Source of the DNA: Paraspadella gotoi
Taxonomy: Eukaryota > Chaetognatha
Reading direction: 5' to 3'
Length of the DNA: 64,000 nucleotides
Assembly (NCBI GenBank): GCA_051294375.1
Contig: CM119265.1
Coordinates: forward strand, 902,089-966,088
The notes under the pieces are model-generated. The model was not told where the DNA came from. It was given only the letters and a program-made list of their open reading frames with translations, and did no database searches. Below are positions 11,973 to 22,489 of this stretch, piece after piece. Numbering within the stretch: the stretch's first letter is position 1; every line of letters begins with the position of its first letter. The position numbers and the translations under genes are program-made.

Positions 11973-13595
11973 GAAGAAACAAGTTTGAGCAAACAATGTC
12001 GGATCTGCCTACGATAATTAAGCGGTAATCAGCTTATCAGATGATAAATCACAATATTTTTAAAAATTTTTTTAACTCGCATCATTTGTTTAACTCGCAT
12101 CATTTTTTCAACTCATATCATTTTTTTAATCCTAAATAATATAGATTCAAGTAATTGTGACTTATATTTTTTCCATTTCAACTCATTTCCACTGGCACAA
12201 TTCTGTCAAAACTTTATTATCAGTCTTTCTTCACACACTTTCCTACCCTCACACAAAATTTCATCTCAATCTATTATGGGTTTAAAATAAGTAAAAAGAT
12301 TCAAGTAAATGTGACTCATATTTTTTTCATTTAAACTCATTTCCACTCGTACATTTCCACCGAAAACTTTATATCAAGCTTCGTCACACACTTCCTACCA
12401 CACACAAAATTTCAACTCAATCTATCATTCCAATTATGATTAATTAGAGTATTTATTGGTTAAAATAAGTAAAAAGATTTTAGTAAATGAGACTTATGTT
12501 TTTTTCCATTTAAACTCATTTTCACTCACACGATTCCATCGAAACTTTATATCCAGCTTCATCACACACTTTCCAACCCACACACAAAATTCCATTCCAA
12601 TCCAACCAGCAATCACGAGTTATTGGAGCATTTGCTAAGGTGGGACGAATGGACGGATTGATTGGTGATTTAATTAATTATGATTAATTATTGACTAATT
12701 GATAAATTAACTGATTAAATATTTGATTTATTAATACATCCTGCATTTACATTTAATATAAAAAGAAAAAGAAGCATAATCAATTAGTGAAACAGGTTTT
12801 TTTTTTTTTATTTAAACTCATTTCCACTCAAACAATTCCATCGAAACTTGATTTCCTGTTCAATCACACACTTTCCTACCCAAATACAAAATTTCAAGTC
12901 AATCGCCCCATCCACTCATGAGCAATTGGTGTTCGAATAGTGAAATTTATTTTTTTTTTTGTTTTTTCCATTTAAACTCATCAGAAATCGAGGGCCGGTA
13001 GACGTCGCGGGTCTTCAACTCCTCTTCTCTCTCTTTTCCTCCTCCCTCCGTCAATTTCCCCCTCCTTTCCCACCGACGGGGATTCGGGGTCGCGTTCAGG
13101 TTTAGGTTCAGTCCATCTTCTCCGTCTCTCTCTCTCTCTTCAGCCCTCTCCCTAGTAGTTCTGTTACCTTTTTTTTTCACCAGACTTAGTCGCTTACAAT
13201 ACATTTTCCCTTTTTTACCACCCATTTACCTCGTCCTTACTCAACGTCAGTACGAGTCAGGCAGTACCCGGCCTTAGTTAGAGCTCATTTCCACTCTGTA
13301 GATTCCATCGAAACTTCATATCCAGGTCAATCACACACTTCCCTACCCACACACAAAATTTTATTCAAATCCATCCATTCAATCATGAGTAATTGGTGTT
13401 TTTTGCTAAGGTGGGACGAACGGACGGATGGATGGACGGACGGACGGATGGACGGACATCATTTTTTTTGCATAATTTATCATAATTCAATGTTTTGGCA
13501 TGATATATGTTAGTGCCCGACAATATTGCGGGGGCGGACCGACGGACCGACAAAGTGAATTATAGAGTTGGGATCTGCTGATAAGCAGATCCGAC
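11973..13595 (+). mobile_element. Helentron-like non-autonomous element, copy A (core repeats, ACGG microsatellite, terminal hairpin)
   Basis: The left end (GAAGAAACAAGTTTGAGCAA...) continues into GTCGGATCTGC at 11998. At the right end the hairpin GGATCTGCTGATAAGCAGATCC (13571-13592) contains the reverse complement of that left sub-terminal repeat. Between them lie about five tandem core units of roughly 150-190 bases, each starting near ATTTAAACTCATTTCCACTC and holding ATTCCATCGAAACTT and CACACACAAAATTTCA (starts about 12172, 12327, 12507, 12808 and 12966). These are followed by a GGAC/GGAT microsatellite at 13413-13456. Sub-terminal inverted repeats, core tandem repeats, a tetranucleotide run and a 3' hairpin match the DINE-1/Pearl/HINE architecture of Helentron-derived elements. 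No protein is encoded. A second copy lies at 54720-57410 and a left-end fragment near 40225-40290. Confidence 0.65.
12982..13288. mobile_element. 302-bp insertion inside the Helentron-like element
   Basis: A core repeat is split after TTTAAACTCAT and resumes at CTCATTTCCACT, with CTCAT duplicated on both sides (12977-12981 and 13284-13288), so this is a recent insertion with a 5-bp target duplication. The insert is GC- and pyrimidine-rich, with weakly inverted ends (GGGCCGGTA near the left, TACCCGGCC near the right). It has no recognisable coding content or tRNA boxes. Its class is unknown. Confidence 0.6.
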
Positions 13596-13812
13596 GAAAA
13601 AAGAGAGAGAGAGAGAGAGAGTTGATTAAGTGATTGTGGTGCATATATGGCTGTGTGATGAAAGATTAAAAAACATAAAATATTATTAACCTGTTATCAG
13701 TTGTTATGTACTTGGATTCTTTGTCTGGTACATAGGCACCTTTGTAGACCTAAGAATACAAATATAGATAAAAAGAATAATGCTCTAAATTTTGAAATCC
13801 ACGAATTTGCAG

Positions 13813-14340
13813 AACAATACAACTGCTACGAATCTAGCTGTGAGTCTGTCATCAAATGCAAACTCCTAATGCATTTCAATGGCTGCAATTGCATATCAGG
13901 CTGGCGAGGCTGGGCTTGCTATAATGGTATTAATTTATATTGTATGTATACTTTTCCTAATTGTAGTTTTTACAGTGGATTTTAAAATTTTCTATTCTAT
14001 TTTAGCTACTGATTGTCCCACATTTCCCTGCAAAGACATTTGGAACTGTAACGATCTATATATGAAATATAACTGCTCCTGTTTGCCTGCAATGAATAAT
14101 TTAACATGCTCTAATGGTAATATCATTATTTCACGAGTTAACAGGAATCTGAAAACATAATAAACAACTATTTATTTTTTTTTAAGATTCAATTTATGTA
14201 AATGAGTTGAACAATGAACTGGATACTTCATTTACATCAGTGAAAAATAGAAATACAGAAATACTGCTACCAAGCACAACTGGACCAAGTAGCCAATTAA
14301 TTATCTCAGATAAAACATCCGATTTTCCAAGCAGTTTGTT
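13813..14340 (+). CDS. Second EGF-like pair and acidic/Ser-Thr linker (5' exons of the vWA-ZP gene)
   Basis: Exons at 13813-13926, 14006-14116 and 14187-about 14340. The first two encode EGF-like modules nearly identical in plan to those at 10253-10544 (CxCISGWRGWAC; YNCSCLPAM). The third encodes an acidic linker (VNELNNELDTSF) running into the first copy of a Ser/Thr-rich segment (LLPSTTGPSSQLIIS). All junctions are phase 1 and the reading phases agree. In this first Ser/Thr copy a T run is one base shorter than in its sister copies, which puts a stop (FLC then stop) into the frame near 14348. The exons most likely feed the large exon at 16540, giving an extracellular protein with EGF modules, a mucin-like stalk and a vWA domain. 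Confidence 0.6.
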
Positions 14341-16539
14341 TTTATGTTGACTGGAGATTATTTTTCATCTCCTTCACCAACAATGATAAGTTTGATTCCA
14401 ACAACAAGTCTAGGAGGGTTATATTCTTCAAAAAGACTGCAACTCAGTCAACGACACAAATCTTGGACAGAACCCACTCGGGTAAATTTATATACTATGA
14501 ATTTTTTTTTTTTTATTATTTATGTTTAGGCTTATAATGAAAAAAAAATGAAGGCTAAAACCATAGTCGAAATATATTTCTAATAAAAGTTTACCGTGGT
14601 TAAACAACAAATTGTTTGTCCACATCTGTGACTCATGTGGAATTGCTGGCAACATTGCTATTTGAATGAACTACAACTTAGGATGTTAATAATCTAAAAC
14701 ATTTTAGTTTATTATAGTTTAAAGTTTATTCTTTTGTATTGTTGAAATATTCCATCAGAAAATTAAATTAACAAAATATTTTGTATACAAAGGATCCTAA
14801 TTCAACCATGTCCTATTGCAATTCTCTCTCAATACAGAAAATACAAGAATACAGAAATACTGCTACCAAGCACAACAGGCAAGTAGCCAATTATTTATCT
14901 CAGATAAAACATCCGATTTTCCAAGCAGTTTTGTTTTTTATGTTGACTGAAGATTATTTTTCATCTCCTTCACCAACAATGATAAGTTTGATTCCAACAA
15001 CAAGTCTAGGAGGGTTATATTCTTCAAAACAGACTGCAACTCAGTCAACGACACAATCTTGGACAGAACCCACTCGGGTAAATTTATATACTATGAATCT
15101 TTTTTTAATTTATTGTTTAGGCTTATATGAAAAAAAATAATGAAGGCTAAAACCATAGTCGAAATATATTAATAAAAGTTTACCGTGGTTAAAACAATTG
15201 TTTGTCCACATCTGTGACTCATGTGTGATTGCTGGCAACATTGCTATTTGAATGAACTACAACTTAGGATGTTAATAATCTTAAAACATTTTAGTTATTA
15301 TAGTTTAAAGTTTATTCTTTTGTATTGTTGAAATTATTCCATCAGAAAATTAAATTAACAAATATTTTGTAAACAAAGGATCCTAATTCAACCATGTCCT
15401 ATTGCAATTCTTCTCTCAATACAGAAAATACAAAATACAGAAATACTGCTACCAAGCACAACTGGAGCAAGTAGCCAATTATTATCTCAGATAAAACATC
15501 CGATTTTCCAAGCAGTTTGTTTTTTATGTTGACTGAAGATTATTTTTCATCTCCTTCACCAACAATGATAAGTTTGATTCCAACAACAAGTCTGGAGGTT
15601 ATATTCTTCAAAACAGACTGCAACTCAGTCAACGACACAATCTTGGACAGAACCCACTCGGGTAAATTTATATACTATGAATCGTTTTTTTATTTATTGT
15701 TTAGGCTTATAATGAAAAAAAAATAATGAAGGCTAAACAATAGTCGAAATATATTTCTAATAAAAGTTTACGTGGTTAAACAAAATTGTTTGTCCACATC
15801 TGTGACTCATGTGTGAATTGCTGGCACATTGCTATTTGAATGAACTACAACTTAGGATGTTAATAATCTTAAAACATTTTAGTTTATTATAGTTTAAAGT
15901 TTATTCTTTTGTATTGTTGAAATTATTCCATCAGAAAATTAAATAACAAAATATTTGTATACAAAGGATCCTAATTCAACCATGTCCTATTGCAATTCTC
16001 TCTCAATACAGAAAATACAAAAATACAGAAATACTGCTACCCAGCACAACTGGAGCAAGTAGCCTATTTATCTCAGATAAACATCCCGATTTTCCAAGCA
16101 GTTTGTTTTTTATGTTGACTGAAGATTATTTTTCATCTCCTTCACCAACATGATAAGTTTGATTCCAACAACAAGTCTAGGAGGGTTATATTCTTCAAAA
16201 CAGACTGCAACTCAGTCAACGACACGATCTTGGACAGAACCCACTCGGGTAAATTTATATACTATGAATCGTTTTTTTTTAAATTATTGTTTAGGCTTAT
16301 AATGAAAAAAAAATAATGAAGGCTAAAACCATAGTCGAAATATATTTCTAAAGTTTACCGTGGTTAAAACAAAATTTTTGTCCACACCTGCGACTCATGC
16401 GTGAATCGCCGTCATCATCGCTATTTGAATGAACTCCAACTTAAGATGTTAATAATCTTAAAACATTTTAGTTTATTAAAGTTTATACTTAATCTTTCTA
16501 TTCTTTTGTAATTAAAATTAAAATATTTTGTATACAAAG
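14187..16539 (+). repeat. Four tandem copies of an exon-intron unit of about 590 bp (Ser/Thr-rich exon)
   Basis: The marker ACAGAAATACTGCTACC recurs at about 14255, 14851, 15437 and 16025 (spacing 596, 586 and 588), and a fifth partial unit runs into the exon at 16540. Each unit holds the same short exon, which in its best copy reads STTGASSQLIISDKTSDF then FFMLTEDYFSSPSPTMISL and SWTEPTR before a GGGTAAAT donor, plus the following intron. Copies are over 95 percent alike and differ mostly by one-base changes in homopolymers (for example CAATTAATTATC versus CAATTATTATC), which break the frame in several of them. Uncorrected long-read errors, or relaxed selection on redundant exons, would both explain this. 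Confidence 0.85.
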
Positions 16540-19119
16540 GATCCTAATTCAACCATGTCCCATTGCAATTCTTTCTCAATACAAATGGACGCCATCTTTC
16601 TTGTCGACGAAAGTGGAAGCGTGAACCGTAATTCTTATCAAGAAGCCTTAGAATTTGTGGCCAGCGTCGTTGATGCTTTCAAAATTGGCAAGAATGAGGC
16701 CAGGGTCGCCCTGATCACCTTTGATCATAACCCCCTAACGGTTTTATCTTTGGTTAATTCAACACGAAAAGGAAAACAAGAGTCTATGAATGTTATTAAA
16801 GGAGCAAAGTATAATGGGGGTGGCACTTCTACAGGAAAAGCCATCACTGAAGCTGTAAAGCATTTTGAGGCACATCCTCGTGAATCAATTGCTCTCACAA
16901 AGATTATCATTGTCTTGACTGATGGAAGGAGTGGCGACAATGTCGCCATTCCAGCTGCTATAGCTAATGATAAAGGAATAAAGGTATACGCGATAGGCAT
17001 TGGCACCAACATTAATACTAAACAGTTGGAAGAAATAGCCATGGATTTATCAAGAGTCTATCATGTCTTAAGCACTGGTTTGCTCACTACGATCAAGAGT
17101 GATTTGGAAGAAAGAGTTTGTGAAGATGTGATGGGGATTCGCATAAATTGCACAACTGACTCTCACGGTTTTCCTTTGATGCACGTGCTTGTTCCTAGAT
17201 CTTTGAACTTTCAGTCATTTCTTACAATCGGAACTTGTTTAAACAAGAAATTGGAGAACTTCAATGAAGAATACTGGTTTTTTTCAATAATGTACAATGA
17301 ATGCGAAACGAAACTGAATTCAAGCGATTTGCACATCATTTATCACAACGTGATGTATCTTTCTGGAGAATCTGGATCTAATACAGACTCTGTTATTATA
17401 AGATCCGACAATCAAGCTTGGGGACTAAGATGTCTTTACGATAAAGTTATGATGAAAACCATATCAGGTGGAAGTTTTGAAACACAACCTAAAACCATTG
17501 AGAACAAGGGTAGTCTATTATTGTACATGGCTTTATACCGAACGTCTGCTTATTCAGAAGCATTAACATTTCCAGCCGAATTTTACTCTGATGAGTTGGT
17601 GTATATTCTCATACAACTGAGCAGCATTGAAAATCTGCAAATCTTTATTTTGGATTGCTGGGCCACGCCATCTGCGGATCCCAATCATGTTATTCAATAC
17701 ATGATGATTAAAGATGGTTGTATTTTGGACAAAACATTGTATTTTGACTCAAGATCTTCTTTTCTCAAAATATTGTTCTCATATGAGGCATTTAGATTTC
17801 GAGATGAGTCTACAAAAGAGGTATATATTCATGCAAAAGTTGTTATCTGTTTGAAAAATTCCGATTCCAGATGCAATCAAGGATGTATCGAAAATAAAAG
17901 GAAAAGAAGGGCAATTAATAACAACATTGAAGCTCTTAAAGAAGTTTCTGCAGGTCCATTGACTCTTGCAGAAGGATCAAGAACTAAATGCAAAGACATG
18001 GAACCCATTCAAAATGGCCACCTGGAATGTACCAAAGGCCTTGAATTGACATCATCCTGCCAACTTCACTGCTTACATGGGTTTTATCTATCAAGTTCTA
18101 ACCCAAGCAACGACTCAATTATTTGCTCTGCAAACTCAGACGAACCAGAATGGGAAGGTCCAACTTTAAATTGTATTGACATCAACGAATGTGCAGTTCC
18201 AAACAATCCATGCAATCAAGTACAGAATTCTGAAATGACTGAATGCGTTAATACTCTTGGATCTTACAAATGCCAATGTCTCAAGGGTTATAGATCACTT
18301 CAAGGTCCAAAGGTGTGCAAAAAAGCTTACTATTTTCAAGGTTCAATAAAATCATTAGAAACGTTTTTTGAAGAACTAAGGATTCCTAATTCAAAATTGT
18401 TTCAGCAAACAAAAAACGAATACGAATCTTTATTACGCAATTCTTTTCTACTAGAAATACAGCAAGATGCAGTTGATATTGAAATTTTTTTATTTACACC
18501 TGGAAGTATCATTATTCACTTCAATGTGTTTTATTTTAAAGAAGAATCCCTAATTTATCAAGACTTTTTAGAACTAAGATCCAAATTGAAGAAAGGATTG
18601 ACGAGTCGGAACTCGACTGACATTGTGATTTCATCCTTTAATCTTGATGATAAAAATGAGTGCAATGATGAAAGAGATAATGATTGCTCTGTCAATGCCA
18701 AATGCATCAACATCATTGGTTCCTTTTCTTGTGAATGCAAAATGGGCTACAAAGACTTTGGCATGAAAGAATTTCCTGGCAGAGAATGTGAAAAGGATTC
18801 GAGTGAAAATAGTGAAGAAAAAGACGTGACTCAGTGGGTGATATTCGGATTGGGCATTGCGGGGCTTTTGGTGGCACTCGTCATTATTCTCGGCTGCGTG
18901 ATCAACAAAAAATGTAAGGGATCAAAGGTTGTTCCTGAAATGTTTTACAACGATGAGTTTCAAAAAAGTGTGAGCAAATCTGAAGAAAAGGAAGATCAAG
19001 ATAAAGAATTTGATCAAAAGGAAAATGAAGATCAACAGGAAGAATTTGAACAAAAGGAATGTCTTGAATTTCGTGATCAACATTGGAACATGAGGGGGCC
19101 TGCACGAAAATATGTCTAA
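16540..19119 (+). CDS. Large exon of a vWA-ZP-Sushi-EGF-SEA-EGF type I membrane protein
   Basis: One 2.58-kb open exon, entered through the acceptor TATACAAAG. Domains in order: a von Willebrand A domain from FLVDESGS (metal-binding DxSxS) through LTDGRSGDN to KVYAIGIGTN; a zona pellucida-type module (about residues 200-460 of the frame) with regularly spaced Cys; a dibasic furin-like site ENKRKRRA; a Sushi-like module (CKDMEPIQNGHLEC...); a calcium-binding EGF (DINECAVPNNPC); a SEA-like segment of about 120 residues; a second EGF (KNECNDERDNDC); a transmembrane helix IFGLGIAGLLVALVIILGCV; and an acidic Glu/Gln/Lys cytoplasmic tail ending RKYV. ZP modules polymerise in extracellular matrices after furin cleavage, so this is probably a cell-surface or egg/cuticle/mucosal coat protein. 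There is no signal peptide in this exon; one must lie upstream. An in-frame ATG at about 16554 is not a likely start because EGF exons precede it. Confidence 0.85.
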   Translation, partial: DPNSTMSHCNSFSIQMDAIFLVDESGSVNRNSYQEALEFVASVVDAFKIGKNEARVALITFDHNPLTVLSLVNSTRKGKQESMNVIKGAKYNGGGTSTGKAITEAVKHFEAHPRESIALTKIIIVLTDGRSGDNVAIPAAIANDKGIKVYAIGIGTNINTKQLEEIAMDLSRVYHVLSTGLLTTIKSDLEERVCEDVMGIRINCTTDSHGFPLMHVLVPRSLNFQSFLTIGTCLNKKLENFNEEYWFFSIMYNECETKLNSSDLHIIYHNVMYLSGESGSNTDSVIIRSDNQAWGLRCLYDKVMMKTISGGSFETQPKTIENKGSLLLYMALYRTSAYSEALTFPAEFYSDELVYILIQLSSIENLQIFILDCWATPSADPNHVIQYMMIKDGCILDKTLYFDSRSSFLKILFSYEAFRFRDESTKEVYIHAKVVICLKNSDSRCNQGCIENKRKRRAINNNIEALKEVSAGPLTLAEGSRTKCKDMEPIQNGHLECTKGLELTSSCQLHCLHGFYLSSSNPSNDSIICSANSDEPEWEGPTLNCIDINECAVPNNPCNQVQNSEMTECVNTLGSYKCQCLKGYRSLQGPKVCKKAYYFQGSIKSLETFFEELRIPNSKLFQQTKNEYESLLRNSFLLEIQQDAVDIEIFLFTPGSIIIHFNVFYFKEESLIYQDFLELRSKLKKGLTSRNSTDIVISSFNLDDKNECNDERDNDCSVNAKCINIIGSFSCECKMGYKDFGMKEFPGRECEKDSSENSEEKDVTQWVIFGLGIAGLLVALVIILGCVINKKCKGSKVVPEMFYNDEFQKSVSKSEEKEDQDKEFDQKENEDQQEEFEQKECLEFRDQHWNMRGPARKYV

Positions 19120-19418
19120 GAAAAAATGGGTTCAAAAACATATTAGTTCAACCCACTTTGTAATTTTTGCATGTAAACAAAACTAAAAAGATATCAATTA
19201 TTTAAAATGGAAATATCTTTTTTGGAAAAAAATAGTTTTTGTAACTTTGTCTATTTTCTAGTTTATTTACCGTCACTTTTATGTCATTTCCGGGATGCTT
19301 TCGAGTATTTATTTATCAAATATGAAACAAATTAACATTTAAAGAGTTTACAAGGTAGTGAATCGCAGTGAATTCAGATTTTAAAGAACATTCATACAAT
19401 GGATCACATTTATGTATA

Positions 19419-20495
19419 TGTAGTCGGGCATAGCAAAGTTCACCCCGCCTCTAAGCATGACACCTTCACTCGTGACCCGGTGGCTCATTGAGTAAAGCCA
19501 TCAGCTCATGACTACTAGGTACCGGGTTCAATCCCAACCCGGTACCTACCCTACGGGATGTGTGAGAACGGCCGTAAGCCGCCTTGGGGGCGTTGAAAAC
19601 CCTCAAGCCTGGTTTCAAGCCCAGGTCTGAGTCTGACGTGATCACCAGTATGGGTAAGACACTAAGTTGGGCTGAAGAGTGCTATCCGCAACTTCTTTAA
19701 CCCTCTCTAGCAGCCATAGAACGGGTCCTGGGCTTGGAACCAGGCTTGAGGGTTTTCCATGCCCACAAGGTGGCTTACGGCCATCCTCACACTTCCCGCA
19801 GTGTAAGTACAAGGTTGGGATTCAACCCGGTACATTGTGGTCATGAGCCACCGGGTCACGACTGAAGGTGTCATGCTTAGAATAGGGGTAGCCCCACTCA
19901 ATGGGGTGAGCCAAAAATTTAGAATTATTACATGCTCAAACGAAAATTTATACATTTTGAAGTATACTTTCAATGGACAAAACATTTCTTATGTGGCTCT
20001 ATACCCAAATAATTATTTTTTTAATATTTATTTATAAATAGGAAAGGCCCAAATTTTTTTTCATACTTTTTAAATTTTAAGACCAGATTCAGATAGCTCA
20101 TAAAAAGTTGTCTACACAAAGTATAATTCTTTTTTAAATCTTTTCATGTTAAGTGAGTCAAAAATAAGAAAAACCGTAAAAAATCATCATCATCATCATC
20201 TTTCGATAATTTTATCAGTTTTTTTATATTTTCACATAGAAAACGTAAGAATTTTTAAAAGCTGTAATTATATTTCTTGTTTAACTTTTTATGCTCTATC
20301 AGAATCCATCAAAAAATTTTAAGATTTAAAAAAAAAATTTTATAATGTAAAAAAAGACAAATTTTTTTTGAAAAGGATTGCTTAAATATTTAGTCAAGAC
20401 AACTAAAAATACTTTGCTAATAGTCGAAATTTTATATTATCTCTGGAGTTGGTCCCTACTTAGAAAAGGGGTGAATTTTGCTATGCCCGACTACA
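19419..20495. mobile_element. TIR transposon with an internal foldback and a tRNA-like segment
   Basis: Terminal inverted repeats of 28 bases with one mismatch: the left starts TGTAGTCGGGCATAGCAAAG (19419) and the right is its reverse complement (20468-20495). Inside, 19450-19640 and 19700-19885 form a second long inverted repeat (GCATGACACCTTCACTCGTG against its complement, CCTCAAGCCTGG against CCAGGCTTGAGG). The left arm contains GGTGGCTCATTGAGTAAAGC and GGTTCAATCCC, which resemble pol III A and B boxes. The right half has (CAT)n and long A/T tracts and is shared with the element at 35855-37246. No transposase is encoded, so it is non-autonomous. A terminal fragment recurs at 53866-53945. 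Confidence 0.7.
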
Positions 20496-22134
20496 TCTAC
20501 TTGAAATAAAAACATGTTTTATGCGATTTGAAATTCTCCACATAAGAGATCCAGGTCGATTTTTATCTGCCTCCTAAATTATGCAAATTAGCTTACGATC
20601 GAATTTGTCAGATAATTATGACGTTATTTATTCGTAAAATTTTAAAAGTTTTATAATAATAATTGTAATGTTAGAAATAAACAAATATTATGATTTTTTA
20701 GTATGTTCATTTTATAAATAGTTAATTTATAATATTTATACTAATAAAAATGAGACAAAATAGCATTCAAACATTTAAAAAGATCTTATGGTGGGCTAAA
20801 ATCCACCAACCGTTCATCAGCGGCCATTGGTGCCGGGTTCTCGCCCGGTGGTCGCCTAGCAGTTAAGAGGGACGGGGCGCTTAACCCGCCTGTAACAAGG
20901 TGTTACAGCCTGAAGCTCAGGGACTGCTTATATTTAACGGTTCTGTCACTAATACATAATAATAATTACTGTCTCTTTAATCTATGCATAAAATAAAAAA
21001 TAACTATCTTGCTTGCTTAAATTCTTTATTACATACTTTTTAAACTTTTATAAATTAAGTGTATAATTCATGCACTTAATTTGTCATTCAATAAGCTTTG
21101 ATATGAGGCGACTTACCACCAATCTCTCTCTCTAAACCCTTCCTCTCTCCTCTTTCTCCGAAAATTTGAGAACTAAGGTAAGAAAGACCGGGTAAAATTC
21201 ATAAGTATAAATAATAATTATTAGAATAATTATATAGAAAAACTTACTGCAAAAAAATAAATTAAAATCATTGATGAATATTTTTCTTTAGACCAAATGT
21301 TATGTAAAGTCTGAAATGGTATCCTAACCGGAAGTGAAGTCACGAGAATGCGAGAATATATATTGATGTCAGAAAAATCTATACGGTGACAAAATCATGA
21401 GGAGGGGAAAAGGAGAGAAACTAATAGAAGAGAGTGAAATGAAAAGATTTGTTATTACTGTTAACCGACTCAATTCATTAGTTTGAAAATTCCCTGACGT
21501 TTCTGTTCTTTTATAACAAATTGAGAATACTTGACATCATAACCACTGGTGCGCTTGCTTTCCAGCAGCTATTTTTTTGCATAATTTTTCCTCTCTTATT
21601 TGATAATTCAATTTCAAACTCATCAAAATATTATAATTTCTTTTACGTTCATTATTTAGTATAATGTCTTGGGAGCATGAAAAAAATTTTCATTAATATA
21701 TTTTAAGGTTTAATTTTTTTCAAAGCTGAATATTTTTTTTATAAGTTTTAACTAGAAAAAACTATAAAATAGAAAGGGCCGTCATTGTGGCTGTGAAAAA
21801 GATTTTGCCATTCTGATTTCTCAGACACATACTTTAATATCTATAATTATAAGATAAACCCAAATTTTTTAACATTTTATTTTTTTTCATAAAATATATA
21901 TCTTACAACAGTAAGGTGCTATTCAAATGCAAAAATTTTACTTTTTTGAAATTCTACCATTGTATTAATGAGCACATAACTAAGAAACTCAGCAAGCTGA
22001 AATACTGGGAGTTAAAAAATTAAAAACGTCAGAAAGTTTTTGACCAGGGTGAAAAATTTGAAGTCGCTATAATTAATAATTTAGACACAGTATTTGATAT
22101 TTTCATTTCACTCACATTTGAAATCCGTATAGAA

Positions 22135-22174
<40 letters not shown>

Positions 22175-22489
22175 ACCATTAAAAGAAAAAGGAATCGTCT
22201 CATCGTTAAAATAAAAATTATTCGTGATTAGCTTATTTGTATTTTTTTTTTCAAGTTGAAGAGAAATTGAGTCAGAAAAAAAAGATAAGAATTTTATTCT
22301 AATTTCGAGTTTTAACGAAAACTCGAAAAAATAATTTGACAAAAATCTTGAAAAAAGCTACTGAAATTTTTTTTGGTCATAATTATTGGACAAAAGGGAC
22401 ATTAATGATTAATGAACCATAATAATAATTCATCCTAACATCCAAAGACTAAGTGTCGGAAGTAGCTCGTTTAATTCTCGAGACGCTAA
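20496..22489. other. AT-rich spacer with a SINE-like patch
   Basis: No gene was found. A patch at about 20790-20935 has tRNA-like character on the minus strand (AACCCGGCACC and the shared flank GAACGGTTGGTGGATTTT, in reverse complement) and matches the patch at 27945-28035. A (CT)n microsatellite lies at 22138-22171. The rest is AT-rich with no motif I recognise. Confidence 0.5.
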
